NCBI GenBank assembly: GCA_009787775.1
Contig: WQSQ01000010.1
Coordinates: 1-44,964, forward strand
Reading direction: 5' to 3'
Source: Treponema sp.
GTDB taxonomy: Bacteria; Spirochaetota; Spirochaetia; Treponematales; Breznakiellaceae
DNA length: 44,964 nt
Shown: positions 24,643 through 33,052 of the stretch, in pieces
Layout: the number at the start of each line of letters is the position of its first letter
How positions within the stretch are numbered: position 1 is the stretch's first letter
Notes under the pieces: generated by a model
Told to the model about the DNA's origin: nothing
The model's database searches: none
What the model saw: the letters and a program-made list of their open reading frames with translations, nothing else
Translations under genes and position numbers: made by a program

Positions 24643-25418
24643 ATCTTAACATCTGTATTCATGTTTACTTCAGACGTATCATCCTCTTCTGGAGGGCCGA
24701 CGAGAATACCTGTTTTTTCAAGACCTTTAAGAAGAGGAACGCCCACAAGCGCTGTACTGAACGCGAAAACTGCCCGTTCAATTGGAGCCGTTATTGTCAA
24801 TAATACCCAGATGTCTTTTGGAACCTTAAACAAAACAAGAGAGAAAAAGTTTCCGACAGCAGCTCCTCCGACAAGACCGCCGAATGAACATAAAAAGACA
24901 GCAGGAAATGCCAGTATCCGTTTTTTACTTGCGAACATTCTGCCTGCGAAAACAATTCCTGCAATCATAATAATAAAACCAAGGCCGTAAAAAACAAGCG
25001 GGAAGCGGATAATACTTCTTCCGGTTTCCTGGGTAAACCAGAGAATTGTCCCGATGATATATACAATTAATCCGCCGTTAAAAATAAAGTTGCCTTTGCC
25101 GCTAACAGTGACAACCGGCCATCTTCCCCATGCAATGCAGCCGGACGTAAATGCTGTTGTCATTCCGATTATAAAGGAAAAAGGTCCCATCATAGGTTTT
25201 ACAGGCGCGATAAAGAATCCAATAAAACCGCCTGCTGCGGAACAAAGGGCGCCGCTTAACGGTCCAAAAAAAATACCGGCAAGGGGATTTAAAACATTGG
25301 CAAGGGTAAAATTGGCGCCTGTTCCAAGTATCGGGAATACCGGCAGCAAATATCCCGCCGCTATAACAGCTGCCCATACAGCGATAATTGCCGGATGAAC
25401 AGGTCTTTTTTTACTCAT
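24639..25418 (-). CDS. ECF transporter substrate-binding (S) component
   Basis: A 259-residue very hydrophobic protein with about six or seven helices. 'GTGANFTLANVLNPLAGIFF' and 'GPLSGALCSAAGGFIGFF' resemble the first helices of S components, which bind one vitamin or metabolite and dock on the shared T/ATPase module. It is longer than most S components (about 180-200) because of an insert around residues 100-160 and a polar tail. It overlaps the ATPase gene by eight bases. The dedicated T and A genes beside it make this a group I ECF system. The ligand cannot be read; the partner amidohydrolase is the only hint. Confidence 0.8.
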   Translation of the reverse strand: MSKKRPVHPAIIAVWAAVIAAGYLLPVFPILGTGANFTLANVLNPLAGIFFGPLSGALCSAAGGFIGFFIAPVKPMMGPFSFIIGMTTAFTSGCIAWGRWPVVTVSGKGNFIFNGGLIVYIIGTILWFTQETGRSIIRFPLVFYGLGFIIMIAGIVFAGRMFASKKRILAFPAVFLCSFGGLVGGAAVGNFFSLVLFKVPKDIWVLLTITAPIERAVFAFSTALVGVPLLKGLEKTGILVGPPEEDDTSEVNMNTDVKI

Positions 25419-26892
25419 AAATATAATCTCTTTCCATCTTTACCAATCTGTGCGCAAAATTATCTGCAAGATATATATTATGTGTAACAAAAACGATTGT
25501 AAAGCCTTTTGAATGAAGCTCCCGGGCTATATTCATTATTTTTAAACTGCCGCGGTAATCGTTTCCGGCATCAACTTCATCCAGAATGATAATCCTGCAG
25601 CCCATTGCAAGAACGCTTGCGATAATTGTCATTATCCGATCCGGTCTTGATAACGCATGAGGAAAAGCTGTTTCATCATGCAGACCCACGATGTTAAGTG
25701 CATCTTTAACACGCTGAGATATTTCTTTTTTTGAAAGGCGAAGGTTTTTTAACGCAAAAGCGGTTTCATTATAAACAGAATCTGTAAAGAGCTGCGTATC
25801 AGGATTTTGCATGACAAAACCCACTTCTTTTGATATATCGGCAACTGTTAATTCCTTTGTATTCCTGCCGCGAATATATATATCTCCGCCTGAGGGTTTT
25901 AAAAGCCCTGTAATGTTTTTTAAGAGTGTTGTTTTTCCGCAGCCGTTTTTTCCCATAACGGCGATAAAATCATTTTCGTATATTGTTAAGTTGATATTAT
26001 TTATATTTATATTGCTTCTTTCATATCTATAACTAAAATTTGAAACTTGAATCATTGGTTTTTTTAATAACGAATCTGTACGAAATAGTAATCCGGCATC
26101 TCCCTGATGTTCGCATTGGGTTGTGTGATTTATTTTAATTCTCTCAGTAATTTTAACCGGCATTATTCCGTTTTCTTCCAGTAAATCACTGTCAGAAAAT
26201 ATTTTATCTGCGGTATCAATAGCTGATACACGGCCGTTATTCAAAAGACAAACCCTATCCGCATAATGTGCCATTTTTCTGCTGTCACCGCAAACAATAA
26301 TAATTGTCATCTGATATTTTAATCTTATATCATCTAAAACAGTTATAACTTCCTGCGCTCCGTCAGGATCAAGGCGGCACAGAGGATCATCCAGAACAAG
26401 TATTTTCCCTTTCATGGCAAGAGCTGCCGCAATGGACAAGCGCTGCTTTTCGCCGCCTGAAAGCGTTGAAGGAACTCTTTCTTTATATCCTTTAAGGCCG
26501 ACAGCGCAAAGAGCGAATGTTATCCTCTCCTCAATTTCATCAGGCGGGAGAAGCAGGTTTTCAGAACCGAACGCGGCTTCATGGCGGACTGATGATGTAA
26601 AGAGCTGAGCGTCAGGATCATCAAGTACAATACCCGCTTTTAATGCCAGCTGGGGTATAGTACTCTCAACAGTGTTTAAACCATCCACCGTAACAGTGCC
26701 AGACAGCCTGCCGCCGCAGTGGTGAGGAATCAGGCCGTTAATCAGTTTGCATAAAGTTGTTTTGCCTGCGCCGTTTTCTCCCATAACAGCGAAGAATTCG
26801 CCCTTTTTAACAGAAAAAGTAATATTTTCAAGCGCATATTTATTATTATTCGGATATATATAAAAAACATTTTTAAATTCAACAATACTCAT
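25411..26892 (-). CDS. Fused two-domain ECF transporter ATPase (EcfA-EcfA')
   Basis: A 493-residue fusion of two ABC ATPase domains that powers the ECF transporter. Domain 1: Walker A 'GENGAGKTT' (38-46), signature 'LSGGEKQ' (144-150), Walker B 'ILVLDD' (164-169). Domain 2: Walker A 'GKNGCGKTT' (314-322), Walker B and catalytic Glu 'ILDE' (436-439), H-loop His471. The decay is one-sided: domain 1 has Asp for the Q-loop Gln (91), Asp for the catalytic Glu (169) and Gly for the H-loop His (202), while domain 2 has a broken signature 'LSRPD' (414-418). Since each ATP site pairs Walker motifs of one domain with the signature of the other, one site should be dead and one normal. Confidence 0.93.
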   Translation of the reverse strand: MSIVEFKNVFYIYPNNNKYALENITFSVKKGEFFAVMGENGAGKTTLCKLINGLIPHHCGGRLSGTVTVDGLNTVESTIPQLALKAGIVLDDPDAQLFTSSVRHEAAFGSENLLLPPDEIEERITFALCAVGLKGYKERVPSTLSGGEKQRLSIAAALAMKGKILVLDDPLCRLDPDGAQEVITVLDDIRLKYQMTIIIVCGDSRKMAHYADRVCLLNNGRVSAIDTADKIFSDSDLLEENGIMPVKITERIKINHTTQCEHQGDAGLLFRTDSLLKKPMIQVSNFSYRYERSNININNINLTIYENDFIAVMGKNGCGKTTLLKNITGLLKPSGGDIYIRGRNTKELTVADISKEVGFVMQNPDTQLFTDSVYNETAFALKNLRLSKKEISQRVKDALNIVGLHDETAFPHALSRPDRIMTIIASVLAMGCRIIILDEVDAGNDYRGSLKIMNIARELHSKGFTIVFVTHNIYLADNFAHRLVKMERDYIYE

Positions 26893-26935
26893 ACTTCACG
26901 GTTCCTTACCGCACTGCCGATTACAGATCTTTCCC

Positions 26936-27685
26936 CTATAAATTATAATTTATCAGGATTATACATATAAAAAAAACAACGCTGCCTGCAATAAAGAAGT
27001 AATCTATTTTCCGCATTTCAGGTTTATCTATCCATGTTCTTTTTTCATATATACCAAAAGCCCGGCTGTCCATTGCAACCGAAGAATCCCGGGCTTTTCT
27101 CATTGCACCTAATATCAGGGGGATCAATATCCCTGCAGCTGCCTTTAACCCTGTCTTGCGCATACCGCGCAACCTCTGAGCGTTCATTATAACAACAGCT
27201 TCATACTTGAACAAATAGACAAAATTAAATGCCACAGTAAAAATAAAAGCAATTCGGTAATTAACACCCATCGAACAAAGCCCTGACGCTATTCCATGAA
27301 GAGGCGTTGTACCGGTAAAAACAGGCAAAAAAACCATTAGGGCTGCCAGACGGCAGGCAATAATAACACCAAGCATAAGTCCTTCCCATTTGAGAGAACC
27401 AATCCCTCCCAAGACCGGAATAAAATACGGAAACAAGGGCTTTATTATGTATGATTCGCCGGGAGCAAAAAGCATTTGTACAGCAATTATAAATGCCGCT
27501 AACAATGTAAGATTTTTAATATATCCAATAACGCTGCCTGTGACACCTGAAACAAGCCGAATAACAATACAGGAAATCATTAAACAGACAGCTGCCGCAA
27601 GTTTGTCAACAAATAAAATTAATAATGTGAGGAGCAATGAAAAAAATAATTTTGTTCTTGCATCCAGCATTGAAAAAAGAAACAT
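26936..27685 (-). CDS. ecfT: ECF transporter transmembrane component (EcfT)
   Basis: A 249-residue energy-coupling membrane protein. Two coupling-helix motifs are visible: 'MNAQRLRGMRK' and 'VAMDSRAFG', equivalent to the two Ala-Arg-Gly style motifs that contact the ATPases. The N-terminal 'MLDARTKLFFSLLLT' is also typical ('LDPRTKL'). ATG at 27685 is chosen since AAGG lies six bases ahead; an upstream TTG at 27715 lacks a site. It is the first gene of the operon EcfT, fused ATPase, S component, amidohydrolase. Confidence 0.9.
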   Translation of the reverse strand: MFLFSMLDARTKLFFSLLLTLLILFVDKLAAAVCLMISCIVIRLVSGVTGSVIGYIKNLTLLAAFIIAVQMLFAPGESYIIKPLFPYFIPVLGGIGSLKWEGLMLGVIIACRLAALMVFLPVFTGTTPLHGIASGLCSMGVNYRIAFIFTVAFNFVYLFKYEAVVIMNAQRLRGMRKTGLKAAAGILIPLILGAMRKARDSSVAMDSRAFGIYEKRTWIDKPEMRKIDYFFIAGSVVFFICIILINYNL

Positions 27686-27787
27686 CAAATACCTTAAAAA
27701 AATAATAGATACCAAACTATATACAAAATGATAATAATATACTATACTGAATAAAGTGAGACAAATCAGTCAAAAAGGAGATAGTGA

Positions 27788-28195
27788 ATGACAGATGCAA
27801 AGACACGCCTTGCAAACAGGGAAAGGCAGAGAAAGTACAGGGAAGCTCACAGGGAAGAAATTAATGATCAGCGAAAGGAACGGTACAATGATCGCATAGC
27901 GAAGGGGAAATGCCCCAGATGCGGAGGTAAGGTAAAAAAGGGTTACACCCTTTGCACCGAATGCTGCGAATATCAAGCTAACTTGAATCGAAAGTACGCC
28001 AAGCAGAAGAAAAAAACCGCAACAGCCAAAAAAACAACGGCAAAGGCCGCAACTTCCAAAGCTGCTGGTAAAAAAGTTGCAGCTAAAAAACCCGCCGCCA
28101 AGAAAACAACCTCTAAAACAACCTCTAAAACAACCGCCAAGACAAAACCCAAAGCCAAAACAAAACCCAAAGCTAAGGCTAAAGCCAAAAAGTAA
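27788..28195 (+). CDS. Zinc-ribbon protein with lysine-rich histone H1-like tail
   Basis: A 135-residue very basic protein in two halves. Residues 1-62 have a charged helix ('RERQRKYREAHREEIND') and a four-cysteine zinc ribbon, 'CPRCGG' and 'CTECCEY', 12 residues apart, as seen before HNH or recombination endonuclease domains but without one here. Residues 70-135 are almost only Lys, Ala, Thr, Pro and Ser in 'KKTTAKAA', 'KKPAAKK' and 'KPKAK' repeats, like the tail of histone H1 and of bacterial histone-like proteins. It probably binds nucleic acid. AAAGGAGA lies seven bases before the ATG and a strong terminator follows, so it is a well-expressed single gene. Confidence 0.85.
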   Translation: MTDAKTRLANRERQRKYREAHREEINDQRKERYNDRIAKGKCPRCGGKVKKGYTLCTECCEYQANLNRKYAKQKKKTATAKKTTAKAATSKAAGKKVAAKKPAAKKTTSKTTSKTTAKTKPKAKTKPKAKAKAKK

Positions 28196-28223
28196 CTGTC
28201 GAAGATTTCAGAAAATCGCCATT

Positions 28224-28251
28224 AAAACCGTGCTTTCTCGCACGGTTTTTT
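28224..28251 (+). terminator. Rho-independent terminator of the histone-like gene
   Basis: Stem AAAACCGTGC (28224-28233) and GCACGGTTTT (28240-28249) around a six-base loop, continuing into a T-run. It is 29 bases after the stop codon. Confidence 0.93.
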
Positions 28252-28291
28252 CATATATTTTAAATTTAGGGCAGTTTTTTAAGCAAAGGCT

Positions 28292-29563
28292 TCATTCAAT
28301 ATCATGAATAAAGGGAAGTTCATTCTGCGGCTCTGATGATTTTTGAGTAACCAGCCGGTTGATGATAGCCGCATTGTCAAGAAGGCTGGATACAGACTGA
28401 TTTTGATGAAGTCTGGAAATTACATGCGCGAAAAGACGGGTAATGTTAACATTTACATACCATTCCCTTTTTATCACCTCTTCATGAAAAACGGCATTGG
28501 TTCCGATAATGCGGTAGAAAAGCCCTTCTTTGTAAGCTTCATCAAAATGCGAGATGGCATTACCCGAAAAAAGGGGAAGGCTTATTGCGCAGATAATCCT
28601 TCTCGCTCCGTTTTCCTTAAGGAGCCTCATTCCTTTTATCAATGTACTGCCTGTCCCGAGCATATCATCAGCCATAAAGACGGTTTTATCCTTCACCTCT
28701 CCCAAAAGACGTATTTGTGAAATATTGGATTGGGTTGCATCCCTGATAACCCTGGAATAATCCCTTTCCTTATACAGAAGTGTCAGCGGTTTTTTAAGCA
28801 AAGACGCGTAGAATTTATTCCTGTCTACAGCTCCTGTATCAGGCGAGACAACGACAAAATCATCGTTTAAAATTCCGTCCATCTTGGTTAATATTTGAAT
28901 TATTTGATAACTTGCGTGAAGGTTTTCAAGCCGTATATTGTTAAAAGCATTAATAATATCCCTTGAATGTATATCCAGGGTAATTATGTGATTTACACCG
29001 AGGCTTTCAAATATTTTTCCGATACGGCTTGCTGAAAGCCCTTCCCTGCCCTTCGCCTTATGCTGGCGCGAATACGGATAACACGGAATAACAAGAACTA
29101 TTCTCTCCGCTCCGGCCTGTCTTGCTGCGTCAACAGTGACAAAAATTGTCATTAAATGATCATTAGTTGAAAGATTATTAATAATCCCGCCAGAAAATTT
29201 CACAGGATACCTGTTTTCAACATCCTGAAAGATATAGACATCTTTTCCGCGGATTGACTCCTCAATCTCCGATTTTATTTCCCCGTTGGGAAACTGGGTA
29301 AATTTTACAGGAACCTTAAAAGAGCCGCTGAATATATCATTTCCGCTTTGATAAACCGATCCTCTTGTAACAACTTTATTGATTAATTCGATCTGAAGGG
29401 CAGCCTGTTCCGCACTGATATTATATTTTCTGGATATGTCTTCAACATTGTGCTTGCGGTTCAGACGGTACCTATGACGAAGATGGCTTATAACTTCATC
29501 AGCGAAAACTTCCCCGCCCGGACAGGCAATAACAGCTAAATTCACTGGGTTGAAGTATTTCAT
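28292..29563 (-). CDS. Ribose-phosphate pyrophosphokinase homologue with insertion
   Basis: A 423-residue homologue of PRPP synthetase, which makes 5-phosphoribosyl diphosphate from ribose 5-phosphate and ATP. Visible motifs are 'FPNGEIKSEIEESIRGKDV', the flexible-loop 'PCYPYSRQHKAKGREGLSAS', 'ITLDIHSRD', 'VVVSPDTGAVDRNKFY' and the PRPP-binding loop 'DDMLGTGSTL'. It is about 100 residues longer than the usual 315: about 55 extra residues sit between the first strand ('CPGGEVFADEV') and the 'FPNGE' motif, and the C-terminus is extended. ATG at 29563 is preferred over a TTG at 29584. A 12-base poly-T (minus strand) lies upstream. It may be the main Prs or a specialised paralogue. Confidence 0.88.
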   Translation of the reverse strand: MKYFNPVNLAVIACPGGEVFADEVISHLRHRYRLNRKHNVEDISRKYNISAEQAALQIELINKVVTRGSVYQSGNDIFSGSFKVPVKFTQFPNGEIKSEIEESIRGKDVYIFQDVENRYPVKFSGGIINNLSTNDHLMTIFVTVDAARQAGAERIVLVIPCYPYSRQHKAKGREGLSASRIGKIFESLGVNHIITLDIHSRDIINAFNNIRLENLHASYQIIQILTKMDGILNDDFVVVSPDTGAVDRNKFYASLLKKPLTLLYKERDYSRVIRDATQSNISQIRLLGEVKDKTVFMADDMLGTGSTLIKGMRLLKENGARRIICAISLPLFSGNAISHFDEAYKEGLFYRIIGTNAVFHEEVIKREWYVNVNITRLFAHVISRLHQNQSVSSLLDNAAIINRLVTQKSSEPQNELPFIHDIE

Positions 29564-29640
29564 GGTCTTAATGTTTAATAGCAAATAAAAAAAAAAAAAT
29601 CAATACATTCCTGAACAGAACTGTCCGGATTTCACATTTC

Positions 29641-31128
29641 TTACTGTTCCACCCAGGCCCTGCTTCTTTCTACAGCTTTATGCCAGTCTTTAATCAGTTT
29701 ACCGCGTTTCTCATCTATCATCTGCGGATTAAATATGACATCACGCCGCCAGTATTTTTTCATCTCTTCCGTATCTTTCCAAAAGCCAACGGTAATACCT
29801 GCAAGACAGGCGGCGCCGAGAGCAGTTGTCTCTCTTACTACAGGGCGCACAATGTCTGCGCCGCAAATATCAGACTGAAACTGCATGAGAAAGCAATCCC
29901 TGCTCGCTCCCCCGTCAACCTTGAGTTCTTTCATCGAAACGCCAAGGTCGTTTTCCATCGCACGCAGAAGATCCATTACCTGATAAGCGATGGATTCCTG
30001 AGCCGCCCTTACAATGTGCGCGCGTTTTGTACCGCGCGTAATCCCCATGATACAGCCGCGGGCATACATATCCCAATAGGGAGCGCCAAGGCCTGTAAAA
30101 GCCGGAACAATGTAAACGCCTCCGGTGTCGTGAACTTTAAGCGCGTAATACTCGCTGTCGGCGCTGTCTGTGATAATGCGCATTTCATCGCGCAGCCACT
30201 GGATTACGGCGCCTCCTGTAAAGACAGAACCTTCAAGCGCGTAACTGACATTATTATCAAACCCTGCGGCGATTGTTGTTAATAGACCGTTCCCGCTTGA
30301 GGCCGCTTTCTCTCCGGTATTCATCAGCAGAAAGCAGCCGGTGCCGTAGGTGCATTTCGCGTCCCCTTTATCAAAACAACACTGGCCGAAGAGAGCCGCC
30401 TGCTGATCTCCTGCGTTACCCGCAATTGGAATCTCTATGCCGTTATATATAGCGCGCGCAAAATGAGCGCCTGAGGGCATAACCTGCGGAAGCATCGCGC
30501 GGGGAATATCAAGCGCGTTAAGGAGCCTTTCGTCCCAGTCAAGTTTATGAATGTCAAAGATCATTGTGCGGCTTGCGTTTGTATAATCGGTAACATGCGC
30601 CTTTGCGCCTGAAAGATTCCATATAAGCCATGTGTCAACAGTACCGAAAAGTATCTCGCCGTTATTTGCCCTCCTGCGCGTTCCTTCAACATTGTCCAAT
30701 ATCCATTTGATTTTTGTTCCCGAGAAATACGCGTCAGGCACTAATCCTGTCGTCTTTTTGATATAATCTCCAAGCCCGTCTTTATTAAGCGAATCGATAA
30801 TGGAAGAAGTCCTTCTGCACTGCCAGACTATCGCGTTATAAACCGGCTGCCCTGTATTCTTGTCCCAGAGAATAGTTGTCTCACGCTGGTTTGTTATTCC
30901 GACAGCCGTAATATCCCGCGCGTCAACATTCGATTTAACGATTAGATCGTTCATAACAGTATATTGCGAAGACAGTATTTCCATCGGGTCATGCTCAACC
31001 CAGCCTTCTTTAGGATATATTTGCCTGAATTCCTTGTGTTCTTCACCGACAATATTTTGCTCTCTGTCAAAAAGCATGGCCCTGGAACTTGTAGTTCCCT
31101 GATCCAGAGAAAGAATATATTTACTCAT
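29641..31128 (-). CDS. glpK: Glycerol kinase
   Basis: A 495-residue cytoplasmic kinase that converts glycerol to glycerol 3-phosphate. The FGGY-family motifs are clear: '[16 protein letters not shown]' at residues 5-20, '[17 protein letters not shown]' with the glycerol-binding Arg-Glu, '[14 protein letters not shown]', '[14 protein letters not shown]' with the catalytic Asp, and '[17 protein letters not shown]'. Length matches E. coli GlpK (about 500). AAAGGAG precedes the ATG. No glycerol facilitator or dehydrogenase gene is next to it. The three-unit palindrome array lies about 100-160 bases upstream and could affect its expression. Confidence 0.96.
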   Translation of the reverse strand: MSKYILSLDQGTTSSRAMLFDREQNIVGEEHKEFRQIYPKEGWVEHDPMEILSSQYTVMNDLIVKSNVDARDITAVGITNQRETTILWDKNTGQPVYNAIVWQCRRTSSIIDSLNKDGLGDYIKKTTGLVPDAYFSGTKIKWILDNVEGTRRRANNGEILFGTVDTWLIWNLSGAKAHVTDYTNASRTMIFDIHKLDWDERLLNALDIPRAMLPQVMPSGAHFARAIYNGIEIPIAGNAGDQQAALFGQCCFDKGDAKCTYGTGCFLLMNTGEKAASSGNGLLTTIAAGFDNNVSYALEGSVFTGGAVIQWLRDEMRIITDSADSEYYALKVHDTGGVYIVPAFTGLGAPYWDMYARGCIMGITRGTKRAHIVRAAQESIAYQVMDLLRAMENDLGVSMKELKVDGGASRDCFLMQFQSDICGADIVRPVVRETTALGAACLAGITVGFWKDTEEMKKYWRRDVIFNPQMIDEKRGKLIKDWHKAVERSRAWVEQ

Positions 31129-31225
31129 TTAATTACTCCTTGAATAAAGAGGCATAATGAATGGATTATAACATGAATAGCTTACTGCCATGCGGCAAAA
31201 ATGCTTTTATATTGTTTGGTATTCA

Positions 31226-31292
31226 ACTATAGACTATAGTGACGTTACACTACAGCCTGTAGTGATATCTAACTATAGACTGCGTGATGAAC
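31226..31292. repeat. Array of three 23-bp-spaced palindromes (second copy of family)
   Basis: Units start at 31226, 31249 and 31272, exactly 23 bases apart, with consensus ACTATAGnCTATAGT. The second unit, ACTACAGcCTGTAGT, changes both arms in step so that the dyad stays perfect. The third unit loses its right arm and ends in GATGAAC, as the last unit of the array at 2391-2549 does. It is located between glpK and the end of the isomerase operon, 98 bases upstream of the glpK start. Confidence 0.9.
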
Positions 31293-31330
31293 TGATTCTA
31301 TGGCAGAGAAAGAAACCAATATACGGTATA

Positions 31331-32296
31331 TCACGCCCACCACATACCGCCCGGCTTTTCTTCAATAATCACCTGTTTTAAGAACGACACGGCTTTTTCA
31401 AGCCCTTCGCTGACGCTCATAAGGCTGTCTTCGTGTTCTATGCTTATGGAGCGGTCATAGCCTGCGGCGGCAAGCGCGGAAATTATTTCTTTCCATTCAA
31501 GGTAATCATGGCCGTAACCGACGGTGCGGAATACCCAGCTTCTTTCTAATACATTGCCGTAATGGCCTGTGTCCAGCACTCCGTTAACATGTATATTTGC
31601 CATGTCAAGTTTTGTATCCTTCGCGTGAAAGTGATAAATCGCGCCTTTCAGGGCTTTGACAGCTTCGGATGGTTTTATTTGCTGCCAGAACAAATGGCTC
31701 GGGTCAAAGTTAGCGCCGATTGCTTCTCCTACGGCATTGCGCAATTTTAACAACGAAGAAGGATTGTAAACGCAGAACCCAGGATGCATTTCAAGCGCTA
31801 TCCGGGTTACGCCGTAATTCGCGGCTTCCTTTACCGCGGACTGCCAGTAGGGAATCAGCACCTCATTCCACTGGTATTCAAGGATTTTCTGAAAATCATC
31901 GGGCCATGAACAGGTTACCCAGTTTGAATACTTCGCTCCTGGGTGATCGCCGGGGCAGCCTGAAAAAGAGACAACGGTGTCAACGCCGAGTTTTTGGGCG
32001 ACTTTACATGTATTGATAAAATCATTATGGGCTTTTTCGGCGATTTCTTTCTGAGGATGCACATGGTTGTAATGGGTGCTTAACGCGCTGATCTCAAGGT
32101 TGTATCTTTTTAACATTTCCATGTAGGCGGCAGCCGCGCCTGAGTCCGCAAGAAATTCTGCAGGGTTTAAGTGTCTGGTTCCGGGGTATCCGCCCGTTCC
32201 GATTTCCACTGTCTGTACTTTCAGCGATGATAAATAACGGAAAGCTTCGTCCGCCGGCCTTGCGCCGAGCAATACTGTCATTACACCTAACTTCAT
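31331..32296 (-). CDS. Sugar phosphate isomerase/epimerase-type TIM barrel (AP_endonuc_2)
   Basis: A 321-residue xylose-isomerase-like TIM-barrel protein. Likely metal ligands are Glu in 'IALEMHPGF', Asp-His in 'GANFDPSHLFWQQ', His in 'IYHFHAKDTK' and Glu in 'SISIEHED'. Such enzymes isomerise, epimerise, dehydrate or cleave keto-sugars. It is the last gene of a three-gene operon with a second, smaller isomerase and a Gfo/Idh/MocA dehydrogenase, and starts directly after the previous stop (TAAATG) with TGGAGCG as ribosome site. A role in breakdown of 3-keto sugars or inositols is plausible. There is no signal peptide. Confidence 0.85.
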   Translation of the reverse strand: MKLGVMTVLLGARPADEAFRYLSSLKVQTVEIGTGGYPGTRHLNPAEFLADSGAAAAYMEMLKRYNLEISALSTHYNHVHPQKEIAEKAHNDFINTCKVAQKLGVDTVVSFSGCPGDHPGAKYSNWVTCSWPDDFQKILEYQWNEVLIPYWQSAVKEAANYGVTRIALEMHPGFCVYNPSSLLKLRNAVGEAIGANFDPSHLFWQQIKPSEAVKALKGAIYHFHAKDTKLDMANIHVNGVLDTGHYGNVLERSWVFRTVGYGHDYLEWKEIISALAAAGYDRSISIEHEDSLMSVSEGLEKAVSFLKQVIIEEKPGGMWWA

Positions 32297-33037
32297 TTAA
32301 CGCTCCAGTTTCATTATATAGTCAATGCCGTTTTTTACGCTGACCATGGAAGAGACTTCATATTCTTCCTGTTCAAGAATAAACTGTTCAACGCCGAGCG
32401 CCTTCGCTTTTATGATTACTTCCCTGTAATCAATTATTCCCTTATCAATATCGACGCAGTGTTTATCCTTGTCTATCTGCTTTACATGAACAAGTTTTAA
32501 CCTGCCTTTATGTTTTTCCATGTAGGCAAACGGCTCGACTCCGGCGTGGCATACCCAGAATAAATCGAGTTCCATCACAGCTTCAGGCGGAAGATTGGCA
32601 AACAGGGAATCCAGAAGATAATCGCCGCAGCATTTATGAAACTCATGAGCGTGATTATGATAACCGAACTTTAGTCCCGCCTTATTTATTTTTTCCGCGG
32701 CAGGCGTTAAGGTTTGCGCGAGTTTTACGGCATCGTCTTTTGTTTTAATTTCTGAATACGGGCAGATTAAATACTCTGTTCCCAAAACCTTGTGATACGC
32801 TATTTCCTCATCAAGGTTATTAATAAGGCGATCAATGCCGATATGCGCTCCTACAGACATAAGGTTATTGGCTGCAAGTGCATTCTTCATTTCATCCGCG
32901 GTTAATCCGCCGTAACCTGCGAACTCAACGCCCGTGTATCCCATTTCAGCCAACCTTTTTAATGTGCCTGTAAAGCTGCCTGATGTTTCGTCACGTACAG
33001 AATACAGCTGTATTGAAAATTTATCGAGTAAACTCAT
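32297..33037 (-). CDS. Sugar phosphate isomerase/epimerase-type TIM barrel (small)
   Basis: A 246-residue member of the AP_endonuc_2/xylose-isomerase-like superfamily: 'MGYTGVEFAGYGGLTADEM' near residue 30, 'KFGYHNHAHEF' with metal-binding His, 'VMELDLFWVCHAGVEPF' with Glu and Asp, 'LKLVHVKQIDKD' and a final 'QFILEQEEYE'. This pattern is common in putative inosose dehydratases and 3-keto-sugar hydratases or lyases. GGAGCG precedes the ATG. It lies between the oxidoreductase (15-base gap) and the larger isomerase, so the three probably act on one pathway. Confidence 0.85.
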   Translation of the reverse strand: MSLLDKFSIQLYSVRDETSGSFTGTLKRLAEMGYTGVEFAGYGGLTADEMKNALAANNLMSVGAHIGIDRLINNLDEEIAYHKVLGTEYLICPYSEIKTKDDAVKLAQTLTPAAEKINKAGLKFGYHNHAHEFHKCCGDYLLDSLFANLPPEAVMELDLFWVCHAGVEPFAYMEKHKGRLKLVHVKQIDKDKHCVDIDKGIIDYREVIIKAKALGVEQFILEQEEYEVSSMVSVKNGIDYIMKLER

Positions 33038-33052
33038 TTAAGCGCTCCTGAA

